Under the pieces are notes generated by a model. The model did no database searches. It was not told the origin of the DNA and saw nothing but the letters and a program-made list of their open reading frames with translations. A stretch of 64,000 nt of DNA, taken from assembly GCA_014650015.1 (NCBI GenBank), contig BMUD01000016.1, forward strand, positions 62,001-126,000, given 5' to 3'. Below are positions 7,474-16,405 of this stretch, piece after piece. Source of the stretch: Streptomyces griseoloalbus (GTDB lineage: Bacteria; Actinomycetota; Actinomycetes; Streptomycetales; Streptomycetaceae). Every line of letters begins with the position of its first letter. The first letter of the stretch is position 1. A program made the translations under genes and the position numbers.

Positions 7474-9368
7474 GTGCGCCTCCAAGGATCGGCCAGCGGG
7501 TCAAACAGGCCCAGCGGGATGACCTCTGCCAGCGCGGAGTCCGCCGTGTCCTTGTCCATGGGCTCGCTCTCGGCCGGTGGGTCAGGGATCTCCCGGCTCG
7601 GGGCGGTCGCTCGGGTGCGGGCTGCGACCCGGCGATCCCTCCTTGATCGTTTGACCGGAGGGCTCTTCTCGCCTGCAGGACCGTCGTGGGCGCGCTTGAG
7701 TAGGGCGGCTGCCGCTTCCGCGATCTGGGTTTCGCTGCCGTTCGGATTCTGCTGGAGGGCGTGGTCCCAGGCCATCTCGCCGAACGGGACGCCGACGCGG
7801 TGCAGATGCCGCCAGAACACAGTGATCCACCGGTCCCTTTCGCCGCGGCGGTCGCGTACCCAGATCCGGGAGATGTCGTAGGGGTCGTAGCGGACCTCCC
7901 ACAAGCCCTTCTTCTCTGCGACTCCGGAGTGCTGACGGCGTAGCGGGTTCAACTCTGAGCTGTCGTAGGTGCGGCGCTTGATCCGGATGCCGTAGGCGTT
8001 GATCGCGTGCCACCGCTCCGGCAGAAGCTCGACGTAGTCCTCACCGCTCAACGGGGCCGGAACGTAGCCGCACGACTCCAGCAGCATCGCGTACTTCTCG
8101 TTCGGCGAGAACGCCCGCTTCGGCGCGCTGGGATCGCGCAGCGCGTCGTGCGGCCGGTTCTGCCAGACCGTGACGATCCACTCATCCAGCAGGTCCTGCA
8201 GCTCGGGCAACGACCACAGCGGTCCGTCTTCCACATGCCGACCACGGCGGTCGACCGAGCGGCCGGTGTACCCCGCGACGAACTGCGCGAAGAGCGTCGC
8301 CACCGATCCCAGCGTCTTCTCGATCACGCCCTTCTCGAAGGGCGACGCCTTGTGCGTCGGCTGCAGCGAGACGCCCAAGAAGCGGCAGGAGGCACGAAAG
8401 TTCTGCGAGATGAACACCTTGCCGTGATCGCAGACGATTGTCTCTGGAACGATCACCGGTCGCGCCGCCGCCTGCTCCAGCCGCTCGTCCAAGGCCAGCA
8501 GCCGCCGGTGCGGCAGGACCGACCGGGACATCCGCAGCGCCTGTGGCCAGCCCGGCCGCATCGTCTCCGGTGTGATGCTGCGGGCCAGGAGGGCGGAGGC
8601 GTCGGCCGCCTTCGTCGTCGGACGCAGCACTGCCGCCGTGATCGACCTGGACGCGATGTCGACCAGCACGGTCAACTCGACCTTCTCCGCGATGCCGTCA
8701 TCCAGCCGTACCAAAACGTCCAACGGAGTGGAGTCGATCTGCATCAGCTCGCCCGGCGCGATAGCCGGGATTTCCCCGAACGGGCCGGCCGGACGCGCCT
8801 GCAACGAGCGGCGTGTCCTCGCCGAACCGGTCGCGTGCGTGCCGACCGCCAACTTGTCGAACAGGCGATAAAGCGTGCGCTCCGTAGGCAATTCGATGCC
8901 GTCAGTGTCCTCGCGGGACGCCAGGATCTCCTTCGTCCGCCAGATGATGAACCGGACCGTCCTTGAGGAGGCATCGGCCGTCTCGGCGATCGCCTGCCTC
9001 ATTGCCTCGACCACCACTGGGGAGATCTGGCCGAAGTCGGGCAGCTTCTTGGCTGACCGGCCGTCCGCCAGCCCGACCAGCCCGTCGCGCTGATAACGCT
9101 GGCGCCGCTGCTTGATTCCACTGGCCGTCATCCGATGGCCCGCCGCGGTCAGCTCGGCGGCCTTGGCCCGCTCTCGCTCGGCCAGGCAACGTTGCCGAGG
9201 GTCGAACTCCGGTCGCGGCACTGTCCCGTGGGGAGCATCCGGGGGCAATCCGTGCAGCACCTCCAGGATGTGTCCTTCCCACCAACGGGCCTGTTCACAG
9301 CCTTCTTGGGGAACTCCGCGATCCGCGCCGTCGGCGGGACCCGACACTCCTTGCTCGTCATCCGGCAC
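7470..9368 (-). CDS. TnsB-like DDE transposase
   Basis: The product is about 632 aa. It has N-terminal HTH-like DNA-binding regions, then an RNase-H-fold integrase core. The catalytic DDE residues are visible as QIDSTPLDV, IVCDHGKVF and SPFEKGVIEKTLG. A Mu-type C-terminal beta-barrel with VRYDPYDISRIWV follows, which is diagnostic of the TnsB/MuA/TniA group. The C-terminal tail (about 60 residues, Pro/Ser/Arg rich) is probably the TnsC-binding tail. The GTG at 9368 overlaps the end of tnsA by 11 nt and has a GGCGGGAG upstream; an earlier start would run deep into tnsA. It joins the 3' ends of the element to target DNA. Confidence 0.9.
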   Translation of the reverse strand: MPDDEQGVSGPADGADRGVPQEGCEQARWWEGHILEVLHGLPPDAPHGTVPRPEFDPRQRCLAERERAKAAELTAAGHRMTASGIKQRRQRYQRDGLVGLADGRSAKKLPDFGQISPVVVEAMRQAIAETADASSRTVRFIIWRTKEILASREDTDGIELPTERTLYRLFDKLAVGTHATGSARTRRSLQARPAGPFGEIPAIAPGELMQIDSTPLDVLVRLDDGIAEKVELTVLVDIASRSITAAVLRPTTKAADASALLARSITPETMRPGWPQALRMSRSVLPHRRLLALDERLEQAAARPVIVPETIVCDHGKVFISQNFRASCRFLGVSLQPTHKASPFEKGVIEKTLGSVATLFAQFVAGYTGRSVDRRGRHVEDGPLWSLPELQDLLDEWIVTVWQNRPHDALRDPSAPKRAFSPNEKYAMLLESCGYVPAPLSGEDYVELLPERWHAINAYGIRIKRRTYDSSELNPLRRQHSGVAEKKGLWEVRYDPYDISRIWVRDRRGERDRWITVFWRHLHRVGVPFGEMAWDHALQQNPNGSETQIAEAAAALLKRAHDGPAGEKSPPVKRSRRDRRVAARTRATAPSREIPDPPAESEPMDKDTADSALAEVIPLGLFDPLADPWRRT

Positions 9369-10116
9369 TCCCGCCAGCCCGGTGCGCGACCGTGCGCGGC
9401 CCGAGCAGTTCGATGTCCATCTGCTCGGCCGACAACTCGTGCTTCCACATGAGGTGGAACAACACAGGCAGCGTCGCGAGCCGGTCGCCAGCCGCATCGG
9501 CCCCGGCCATCAGCGGCCCCGGCTGCGAGAAGACCTCCAACAGCCGAGCTGCTACCGGCTCCCGTCGGCAGCGGGGGTGCCGGTAGCGCGACAGCCACCG
9601 GACATTCGCCAGTAGGACTGCCTCCGGCGTCCCCACCCGCTCGAACCTCCACCCAACTTCCGCGCAGGCCCTGCGCGTCAATTCGAACGCTTCGGCGTCC
9701 CGCGGCGCGATCCAGCCGTCGGCACGGACATCGACGACCACCGCCGAGCCATCGACCCGGCGTACGAAGAAGTCCGGGGCATGCCGACGCTCACGTTCCC
9801 CGTCGTGCCAGTGCAGCCAGAATGGCTGGGACGCTATCCCCACCACAGCAGGATCGAAGTCCATGAGCACCAGCCGGTCCCGCTCCAACCAGGACTCGAA
9901 ACCGACGTGCTGCCCTGTAGTCGCCGCCCAGTACCACCCGGGGAAATTGCGGCCACCCCACGACCACCGAAACGGCCGGACCGGCACCGAGTCTTCGAAC
10001 CTGGCCGTCGCGCAGTCCAGTAACGGACGACGCCGCTTACTCCCGCGCTTGTCGTCCACAGGACACGACACCTCGACGTACGGGGCAGTGCTCTCCACCC
10101 CTGTCGATACCGGCAT
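9358..10116 (-). CDS. TnsA-like endonuclease
   Basis: This 252-aa protein has a TnsA-type restriction-endonuclease fold. FESWLERDRLVLMDFDPAVVGIASQPF carries the first acidic residue. HAPDFFVRRVDGSAVVVDVRAD carries the metal-binding Asp and the downstream strand. The usual catalytic Lys position reads Arg (VDVRAD), a variant whose effect on cleavage is uncertain. In Tn7, TnsA cuts the 5' ends so that the element moves by cut-and-paste; its presence suggests the same here. The ATG at 10116 follows GGGGGTG. It is the first gene of the tns operon and lies just inside the right-end repeats. Confidence 0.85.
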   Translation of the reverse strand: MPVSTGVESTAPYVEVSCPVDDKRGSKRRRPLLDCATARFEDSVPVRPFRWSWGGRNFPGWYWAATTGQHVGFESWLERDRLVLMDFDPAVVGIASQPFWLHWHDGERERRHAPDFFVRRVDGSAVVVDVRADGWIAPRDAEAFELTRRACAEVGWRFERVGTPEAVLLANVRWLSRYRHPRCRREPVAARLLEVFSQPGPLMAGADAAGDRLATLPVLFHLMWKHELSAEQMDIELLGPRTVAHRAGGSAG

Positions 10117-10151
10117 TCGACACCCCCAGCGTGATCGCCCCTTCGACTAGA

Positions 10152-10191
10152 TTCACTGTCAGAAAAGTCGAAACGACTGAGTTCGCTGTCA
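10152..10191. repeat. Candidate TnsB-binding repeats at the right end
   Basis: TTCACTGTCA (10152-10161) and TTCGCTGTCA (10182-10191) are direct repeats exactly 30 bp apart, each followed by an A/G-rich run. They lie just upstream of tnsA, where Tn7-like elements carry arrays of TnsB sites. A further TGACA occurs at about 10207-10211. Confidence 0.5.
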
Positions 10192-10313
10192 AACGCCTCG
10201 ATTGGATGACAAAGGACAGGAGGCCGACGCGTTCGGCCCGTGGCCCGTGGGAGGACTGGGGCCCGCACAGACAGATGCCGTCCGGGCCCACCGGGTGCGG
10301 GTGACCGGCGCCG

Positions 10314-11258
10314 TCAGCGGTCCGCCGGAACCTCGTGCAGTGCGACGACCGACGTGAAGATCTCCGCGTCGTTCTGCTCCGCCGTGATCAGCATGCGAGG
10401 CCGCCCGTCCAGGTCGCGGGGCAGGGCCTTGGCCGTGACCCAGCACGGCGCGTCGAGCTCGGCGTACCGGCTGAAGTCGCACTGCATGCCGACGACCAGC
10501 GTCTGCCGCGGGTGCGCCGCCGCCTGCGCGGCCTGGCGCGCGGCTTCGAGGAGCAGCATGCCCGGGGCGTGGTCGACGGGGTGGTCGAAGAGGACGGGGT
10601 GCGAGATGTCCGTCCGCAGCTGCCAGCGGAGGGGGATGTCGGTGTACGAGAGCACGACGTCCTGGAAGCGGTCGCGGCCCGTCTGCTGCGTGGGCGAGGG
10701 CGGCGGCAGCGGCAGGGCCCGCGCGTTCGCGCTCTCGACGTCGGCGTACCGTCCGCGCAGCCGCTCGTAGACGGCCCGGTCCTGGATGGTGAAACTGGTC
10801 CTGGCGGTGGCCAGTCGGCGGCCCGCGCGTTCGGCCTCGACGAAGAGCGTGACGGCGGTCGCCCGTTCCTTGCGGTACTTCACGTCCGAGGAGGTGATGT
10901 GGAGCTCGATCTCGGCGTCGGCGCCGGCCTCGACCCACAGCGCGTCCGGGTCGACGTCCCAGCCGAAGTCCTTCCAGACTAAGTGGTGCCCCAAAGGAAC
11001 GTCGTACGCGGCATGGGACAGCAGCGGCAGCGTCTGGCGTACCGTCTCCGTCAGGAGGAGGGGGTCGTGCCTTCCGAACCGGGCCAGGTAGAACGCGTGG
11101 TCACGTGGCCATCGGGCGGTGACGGTGAAGGTGTCGTCCCCCGTCCGATGCCAGCTCGTGAGGAGTATTTCGGCGGGATTCGTCTTATGGGTGTACGACA
11201 TGGGCACAGGCGCGGGACCGGTGGTCGCCCGGTCTCTCGCAAGGTCTATCGAAGGCAC
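10314..11258 (-). CDS. AfsA-like gamma-butyrolactone synthase
   Basis: This 314-aa protein belongs to the AfsA (A-factor synthase) family. It has two tandem AfsA hotdog repeats: the first around HAFYLARFGRHDPLLLTETVRQTLPLLSHAAYDVP, the second around HPVLFDHPVDHAPGMLLLEAARQAAQAAA. These enzymes condense a beta-ketoacyl thioester with dihydroxyacetone phosphate as the first step to butyrolactone-type signals. The GTG at 11258 was chosen because GGGGAG lies 8 nt upstream and the resulting length matches the family. The gene is divergent from an ArpA-like receptor gene, the standard synthase/receptor pairing. That receptor probably controls it through the shared upstream region. Confidence 0.93.
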   Translation of the reverse strand: MPSIDLARDRATTGPAPVPMSYTHKTNPAEILLTSWHRTGDDTFTVTARWPRDHAFYLARFGRHDPLLLTETVRQTLPLLSHAAYDVPLGHHLVWKDFGWDVDPDALWVEAGADAEIELHITSSDVKYRKERATAVTLFVEAERAGRRLATARTSFTIQDRAVYERLRGRYADVESANARALPLPPPSPTQQTGRDRFQDVVLSYTDIPLRWQLRTDISHPVLFDHPVDHAPGMLLLEAARQAAQAAAHPRQTLVVGMQCDFSRYAELDAPCWVTAKALPRDLDGRPRMLITAEQNDAEIFTSVVALHEVPADR

Positions 11259-11383
11259 AACAGTTCTCCCCTGACTGTTCCACGACATTCGCGGGGTTTC
11301 GAGCACTGGTGTCTCGACTGTCCGCGCACATAAGATAGTGGTCACTCTTTTTCTTTGTCGAGGTAATACGAGGTACCGGGCCA

Positions 11384-12010
11384 GTGGCGGGACAAATGCA
11401 GGAACGGGCAATCCGCACAAGGGAGTTGGTGCTCCGGGCCGCAGCGGAAGTGTTCGACGAATCCGGGTACCTCGGCGCGAGCATCACCAAGATTCTGGAG
11501 CGGGCGGGCGTCACGGCGGGTGCCGTGTACTTCCATTTCCGGTCGAAGGAGGGACTGGCCCGCGCGGTCATCCTCGAACAGGCCGCGGATCTGCAGTTCC
11601 CCGAGGGGGAGGGCGGCCTCCAGCAGCTCCTGGACATGACCGGGTATCTCGCGGTCGAGATGCAGCGCAACACCCTGCTGCGGGCCGGTGTCCGACTGGC
11701 GGTCGAGCAGGGGGTGGTGGGCAAGCAGGAGTACTCGATCTACGAGTGGTGGGCCGACCGCTTCCACCAGGAGCTCGTCGTGGCCCGCCAGAAGGACCAG
11801 CTGCTCGACGGCGTGGACGAGGCCGCGTTCGCGCAGCTCCTGGTCGCCGCGTACACCGGTACGCAAGTCATGTCCCAGCTCTCCACCGGCCGTGCCGACC
11901 TGCCCCGTCGGATCGCCGACATGTGGCGCTGTCTGCTGCCGGCCCTGGCGCCGGCCTCTGTCATCTCCGGCCTGCGGATCCCCGAGGGTGACACGGTGGG
12001 CGCCACGTGA
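11384..12010 (+). CDS. ArpA/ScbR-like gamma-butyrolactone receptor (TetR family)
   Basis: The product is about 208 aa. The N-terminal TetR HTH reads RTRELVLRAAAEVFDESGYLGASITKILERAGVTAGAVYFHFRSKEGLARAV. This sequence, with GYxGAS and AGVTxGAxYFHFxSKE, is characteristic of the ArpA/ScbR/BarA butyrolactone receptors. The C-terminal domain holds the conserved Trp near WWADRF that faces the ligand pocket in this family. The GTG at 11384 is used; an ATG at 11396 is also possible. It would repress the divergent afsA-like gene and probably downstream regulatory genes until the signal accumulates. Its stop overlaps the next gene in a GTGA. Confidence 0.92.
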   Translation: MAGQMQERAIRTRELVLRAAAEVFDESGYLGASITKILERAGVTAGAVYFHFRSKEGLARAVILEQAADLQFPEGEGGLQQLLDMTGYLAVEMQRNTLLRAGVRLAVEQGVVGKQEYSIYEWWADRFHQELVVARQKDQLLDGVDEAAFAQLLVAAYTGTQVMSQLSTGRADLPRRIADMWRCLLPALAPASVISGLRIPEGDTVGAT

Positions 12011-12969
12011 GCCGTCCCCTTCGGATCGTGCTGACCGGGGCGACGGGCTTCGTGGGCTCACGGGTGCTGTACGGACTGGCCGCGTCCGCGCGCGAGAGCG
12101 GCCGCGAGATCACGATCCAGACGCTCGGCCGCGCCGCTCCCGCGCCCTCCTCGGCCGCGCCCGGCGTGACGTGGACGCCCGTGGACCTGACGGACCGGGG
12201 GTCGCTGCGGAACGCCGCGAGCGGCGCGGACGTCCTGGTCCACCTCGCCTCACGGATCTCCGGCGACGAGGCCCAGTGCGCGAAGGTCAACGTCGAGGGC
12301 ACGGCGGCACTCGTCGACGAAGCGGCGCGATGGGGCGTGGGCCGCATCGTGCACTTGTCGACCGCCGCGGTCTACGGACCGGGCCCGCACCACGGGATCA
12401 CGGTCGACGAGATCGCCCCCGCGCCGGTGTCCGCGGCCAGCCGCACCCGGCTGGCCGGCGAGAAACCGGTGCTGGCGGCGGGCGGGATCGTCCTGCGACC
12501 CGGGCTCGTACTCGGCGCCGGCGATCGCTGGGTCGTGCCCGCCCTCGCGGAGCTGATGGACCGCGTACCGGCCCGGTGGGACGGTGGCCGCGGCCTGCTG
12601 TCCCTGGTGGACGTGGACGACCTGGCCCGCCTGATCACCACACTGGCGACCGCTCCGGACGCCCCCGCGTCCGGTGTGTACCACGCCGGCCACCCCGAAC
12701 CCGTGTCCAACGGCGACCTGATGGCGGAGCTGGCCGCGCTGGACGTGCTGCCGGCCGCCGAGGAGAACTGGACGTGGGAGGCGTGTCTCGACCGGCTGGG
12801 CCGTGTCCCGGGCCGCGTGAGTGAGCGTCAGTTCTCGCTGCTCGCCCAGGACCACTGGTACCGCAGCGACGAGATCTGGCGCCTGACGGCCTGCCCCCCG
12901 GGCCCGGGAGCCGTGGCCCGCCTCGCTGCCGCGGCCCCCTGGTACCGGTCGTTCCTCGCGGAAGGCTGA
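12007..12969 (+). CDS. NAD(P)-binding epimerase/dehydratase-like protein of the butyrolactone locus
   Basis: This 320-aa extended short-chain dehydrogenase has a GATGFVGSRVL nucleotide-binding loop at the N-terminus. Its position after the receptor gene matches the NAD-dependent reductases/epimerases often found in butyrolactone loci, where they reduce or tailor the signal. HLSTAAVYGPG carries the Ser/Thr strand. However, the region that should hold Tyr-x-x-x-Lys reads SAASRTRLAGEK, so the catalytic Tyr and Lys both appear to be replaced. This suggests altered chemistry or a binding role. It is translationally coupled to the receptor gene. Family assignment is firm; activity is uncertain. Confidence 0.85.
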   Translation: MSRPLRIVLTGATGFVGSRVLYGLAASARESGREITIQTLGRAAPAPSSAAPGVTWTPVDLTDRGSLRNAASGADVLVHLASRISGDEAQCAKVNVEGTAALVDEAARWGVGRIVHLSTAAVYGPGPHHGITVDEIAPAPVSAASRTRLAGEKPVLAAGGIVLRPGLVLGAGDRWVVPALAELMDRVPARWDGGRGLLSLVDVDDLARLITTLATAPDAPASGVYHAGHPEPVSNGDLMAELAALDVLPAAEENWTWEACLDRLGRVPGRVSERQFSLLAQDHWYRSDEIWRLTACPPGPGAVARLAAAAPWYRSFLAEG

Positions 12970-13695
12970 GGGCGGGGACGCACGCGTACCGGCGCCGTGG
13001 GGTGGGCGCCGGTGACGCGGTCGGCCGGACAAGGAGCCGCCGGCCGACCGCTACCGGATCGCGCTCGACCTCGGCGTCGGATGCAGTATCCGGCAGGGTG
13101 AGGCGTTCGGCTTCGGGCCAGGTGATATCCGCGGCGACTCCGTGCGCGGGGAACGGGGGCGAGGGTTTCCGGGGCACGCGTCGCGGGCGGGTGGCGTGGG
13201 GGCGGCCTCGCGCGCGGGGCCGGAGCGGTCACCGTCGGCGGTGCTCCGCACGTCGAGGAGCGGCCACCTCGGGCACGTTCGACGAGCGGGCCACCTCGGA
13301 CAAACGGAGCGCGAGAAGGGCTTCGTGGTCGATGGTTGGCCGAAATTGAACAGCTGGTGGTGGGATTCGGGCCATGAACGCTCTGGGCGGGAACGTTTTT
13401 GACGCTCCGTCAGTGACAGTGAGTGGAAGTAATCCCTCGTCTTCTCCCCCGATGTCCGGTTCGTTCGGCCTCACCCGCGCTACCACGACGGGCCGTACGG
13501 GCGATCGATTCACGACGAACTCGGATTGCTTACTGACTATGCGGTCAGCTGCGTTCCCTCGCTCAATGGGGTGGCTAGCATGGGCCGTACCCGGTCGGAA
13601 GATCGCCCTCCTCTTGGCTGACCCCCTTCCCGGCCCGCGGCCGCCCTGTTCCGGTCGCCCCCACCCCCTGCTCTCACGGACCGAGGGACCGCACC
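12970..13695. other. Gene-free interval before the conservon operon
   Basis: In these 726 bp I see no coding frame with a credible start, ribosome site or recognisable protein. The last 300 bp are less GC-rich than the coding neighbours and probably hold the conservon promoter. No clean hairpin terminator was found after the epimerase gene. Confidence 0.6.
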
Positions 13696-15516
13696 ATGTC
13701 AGTGCCTGCTCCGCCCCGCCAGCATCCATCGGCGAGGGCGCCGCGCACCTCACCCGCCCCGTCGCTGGCCGTGCTGGTGACGAGCGCCGCCGCCGGCGGC
13801 GCGGCGGTCGCCCTGGCACCGTCCGACGCCCACACCTGGGCCCTGATCGTGGTGGTGACCGCCTGGGTGTGCGTGGCCGTCACCGTCCTCGTCGGCCACC
13901 GGCTCGTCCACCGGGCCCGGAGCGCGGCCACCGAGCAGGAGTCGGCGAACAGCCGTCTCAGGGCGGAGGCGGCCCGGCAGTCGGCCGAGATCTCGCACCT
14001 GGCCGGTGTGACGCTGCCCGCCGTGGCCAAGCGGCTGCGGGAGGGCACGAGCGCGGCCGAGGTGCTGGGCAGCGTGCCCCCGCCGTCCGACCCGCAGCTG
14101 CAGCGGCTCTCGCACGCCTTCGCCACCGCCGTCGAGGAGGACGTGCGGCGGGCGGCCGCTCTGGACGGCGAGTACCGGAAGGCGCGGCACGAACTGGACC
14201 AGGCGGTGGCCGAGTTGGACCGGCTCGCACGGGAGACGCTGCCCACCGCGGTCGCCCGGCTGCGCGACGGCCGGTCCGCCGACACCGTGCTCGCCGAGGT
14301 CGACCTGCCCCGGCTGCCCGCGGTGCGCACCCCGGCCGAATCGTTTGTCCGCGAGCTCGCGCACAGCGAGCGGCGCGCCGCCGCGGCACAGGCCGCCTCC
14401 GCCAAGGCGCTCAGCCGCGTCCAGGCCAAGGCCGTGAGGATGCTCGCCGACCTGCGGGACATGCAGGAGCGGCACGGCGAGGAGGTCTTCGGAGACCTGC
14501 TGAAGCTGGACCACAGCACTTCCCAGCTCGGTCTGATGACCGACCGGCTGGCACTGCTCATGGGCGGCAGGTCCAGCCGCGCCTGGAACAAGCCGATCGT
14601 GATGGAGAGCATCCTGCGCGGTGCGGTCGGCCGCATCGCCGCCTACCAGCGGGTGCGCCTGCACTGCTCCACCCGCGCCGCGGTCTCCGGCTTCGCCGCC
14701 GAGGGCGTCATGCACCTGCTCGCCGAGCTGATGGACAACGCCGCGAACTTCTCCCCGCCCATCGACGAGGTGCACGTCTACGTCGAGGACCGCAGCGCCG
14801 GCATCGTCGTCACCATCGAGGACAGCGGCCTGAAGATGGCCGACGCGGCGATGCGCCGCGCCGAGGAGGCCGTGACCGGCCGCGTCACCGACCTCGCCTC
14901 GCTGCAGGGCACCCGGCTCGGCCTGGCCGTGGTGGGACGGCTCGCGCTGAAGTACGGCATCAGCGTCAACTACCGCCCCTCCTCCCGCGGCGGCACCGGC
15001 GTCGTCGTCCTGCTGCCCCTGAATCTGCTCGCCCAGCAGCGCGAGATGGTCCCGCAGGAGACGGCCCCCAGGCCCGCCGCGGTGGCCGCGTCCACGCCTG
15101 CCGCGCTCCCGCCCGCCGCGCCCGCGCCCGCCCCGGAGCTGCCCGCCGCGCCCGCGCGCGCCCCGGAGCTGCCCGCCGTCACCGACCGTCCCGCAGCCGC
15201 GGAGCGGTTCGCGGTCACGGAGCGGCCCGCCGCGCGGCCGGAGCTGCCCGAACAGGGACGGCACCGGCGGTCCGACGCCAGCACGCCGAACGGCCTGCCG
15301 GTCCGCGCCCCCGGCCGCACCATGGCCGAGGCGGAGCGCGAACGCGAGCAGCGGCTGTCGGCGGCGTCCGAGCAGACCGGTGACGTACCGGCGACGCAGC
15401 GCCCGGCGCGCGACGCGGGCTCGCGGTTCGGCGCCTTCGCCCGCGCACGCCAGTCCGGAAACGGCACCGCCGCACCGGGCGCCCGGCCCGAGGCCGAGCC
15501 GCCGACGGCTCCGTAG
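13696..15516 (+). CDS. Conservon sensor histidine kinase-like protein (CvnA type)
   Basis: This 606-aa membrane protein has two N-terminal hydrophobic helices (about residues 20-40 and 47-68) and a long coiled-coil linker with repeated LARETLPTAVARLRDG-like segments. A HATPase domain follows: LLAELMDNAANFSPP is the N box, and GLAVVGRLALKYGI the G2 region. A Pro/Ala-rich tail of more than 150 residues ends the protein. CvnA proteins of Streptomyces conservons have this build and often lack a clear phosphoacceptor His; none stands out here. The ATG at 13696 is close to a GAGGGA-type ribosome site. It heads an operon with the roadblock, DUF742, GTPase and P450 genes, a membrane-associated complex resembling a G-protein-coupled system. 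Confidence 0.92.
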   Translation: MSVPAPPRQHPSARAPRTSPAPSLAVLVTSAAAGGAAVALAPSDAHTWALIVVVTAWVCVAVTVLVGHRLVHRARSAATEQESANSRLRAEAARQSAEISHLAGVTLPAVAKRLREGTSAAEVLGSVPPPSDPQLQRLSHAFATAVEEDVRRAAALDGEYRKARHELDQAVAELDRLARETLPTAVARLRDGRSADTVLAEVDLPRLPAVRTPAESFVRELAHSERRAAAAQAASAKALSRVQAKAVRMLADLRDMQERHGEEVFGDLLKLDHSTSQLGLMTDRLALLMGGRSSRAWNKPIVMESILRGAVGRIAAYQRVRLHCSTRAAVSGFAAEGVMHLLAELMDNAANFSPPIDEVHVYVEDRSAGIVVTIEDSGLKMADAAMRRAEEAVTGRVTDLASLQGTRLGLAVVGRLALKYGISVNYRPSSRGGTGVVVLLPLNLLAQQREMVPQETAPRPAAVAASTPAALPPAAPAPAPELPAAPARAPELPAVTDRPAAAERFAVTERPAARPELPEQGRHRRSDASTPNGLPVRAPGRTMAEAEREREQRLSAASEQTGDVPATQRPARDAGSRFGAFARARQSGNGTAAPGARPEAEPPTAP

Positions 15517-15593
15517 TCCCACCCCTTCCCGTACGGCGCCCGGGGCGACGGCGCCCTTCCCGCTCGAGTTCGTGAGATAGGAGGAACGGGCCG

Positions 15594-16052
15594 GTGACCG
15601 GTCAGCCGGGCACCACCGTCCCAACACCCATCATGCAGACCACCGACAACAGCCTTAGCTGGCTCCTCCACGGTCTCCTGGAGCAGACCCCCGGCACGCG
15701 GCACGCCCTGGTTCTGTCCCGGGACGGCCTGAAGCTCTGCTGGAGCGAACACCTGACGCTCGACCGGGCCGACCAGCTCGCGGCGATCTGCTCCGGCATC
15801 CAGGCCCTCGCCCAAGGTGCCTCCGTGGAGTTCGGCGACGGCACCGGCGGCGTCCGGCAGTCGATGACCGAGTTCCACGGCGGCCTGCTGTTCATCGTGG
15901 AGGCCGGCGAGGGGGCGCACCTCGCCGTCGTCGCCGGGGAGGACGCCGATCCCGGGGTGGTGGGCCACCAGATGACGGAGCTGGTCGAGCAGATCGGCGA
16001 GCACCTGCGGGCCGAACCGCGGGACCAGGCCCGGGAGAGCGGCACCTCGTGA
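15594..16052 (+). CDS. Roadblock/LC7 domain protein (CvnB type)
   Basis: The 152-aa product is a single roadblock/LC7 domain: SWLLHGLLEQTPGTRHALVLSRDGLKLC then an alpha/beta fold with GGLLFIVEAGEGAHLAVV. In conservons this protein is thought to regulate the partner GTPase and to bind the sensor kinase. The GTG at 15594 has an excellent AGGAGG upstream. Its stop overlaps the next start in TGATG, so it is translationally coupled to the DUF742 gene. Confidence 0.92.
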   Translation: MTGQPGTTVPTPIMQTTDNSLSWLLHGLLEQTPGTRHALVLSRDGLKLCWSEHLTLDRADQLAAICSGIQALAQGASVEFGDGTGGVRQSMTEFHGGLLFIVEAGEGAHLAVVAGEDADPGVVGHQMTELVEQIGEHLRAEPRDQARESGTS

Positions 16053-16405
16053 TGCGCAAACCCGTCGACACGGGTGACCCCGACCGGCTCTACACGGTCA
16101 CCGGCGGACGGAGCCGCGCCGACGACTCCTTCGACCTGGTCACCCTCATCGTCAGCGAGTCCGGGCCCGTGCCGGGGATGCAGTCGGAGCACGCCCGGAT
16201 CCTGGAGCTGTGCCGGCATCCCACCGCCGTCGTCGAGGTCGCCGCGGAGATCGGTCTGCCGATCACGGTGGTGCGGATCCTGCTGGGCGACCTGCTGGAC
16301 ACCGGCCGCATCACCGCCCGCCATCCGCCCGCGCCACGGTCCGTCGCCTCGCTGCCCGATTCCGCCCTACTCCAGGAGGTGCTCCATGGGCTCCGCAACC
16401 TCTGA
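16052..16405 (+). CDS. DUF742 protein (CvnC type)
   Basis: The 117-aa DUF742 protein has the signature RLYTVTGGRS near the N-terminus and a winged-helix-like core (ARILELCRHPTAVVEVAAEIGLPITVVRILLGDLLDTGRI). It is the third element of the conservon and is presumed to be part of the membrane complex with the roadblock protein and GTPase. It overlaps the upstream gene by one base and the downstream gene by 20 bases, so the operon is tightly coupled. Confidence 0.92.
   Translation: MRKPVDTGDPDRLYTVTGGRSRADDSFDLVTLIVSESGPVPGMQSEHARILELCRHPTAVVEVAAEIGLPITVVRILLGDLLDTGRITARHPPAPRSVASLPDSALLQEVLHGLRNL

Larger units (their letters stand above)
5759..10210 (-). mobile_element. Tn7-like transposon core (TnsA-TnsB-TnsC-TniQ)
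   Basis: Four overlapping minus-strand genes encode a TnsA-like endonuclease, a TnsB DDE transposase, a TnsC AAA+ regulator and a short TniQ target-selection protein. This is the order expected of Tn7-like elements. Right-end repeats with TGTCA cores occur at 10152-10191, followed by TGACA near 10207. No cargo genes are evident between the module and its presumed ends. The limits given are the span of the genes plus the right repeats; the true left end and the target duplication were not found. Confidence 0.75.

Noticed and set aside
11259-11383. Autoregulatory element (ARE) for the butyrolactone receptor
   Set aside because: The divergent region surely holds one, but no segment matched the known consensus well enough to give positions.
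13374-15383. Plus-strand frame of 669 codons overlapping the conservon kinase
   Set aside because: It is an Arg/Pro/Gly-rich out-of-frame translation. The kinase frame starting at 13696 has proper membrane helices and a HATPase domain.
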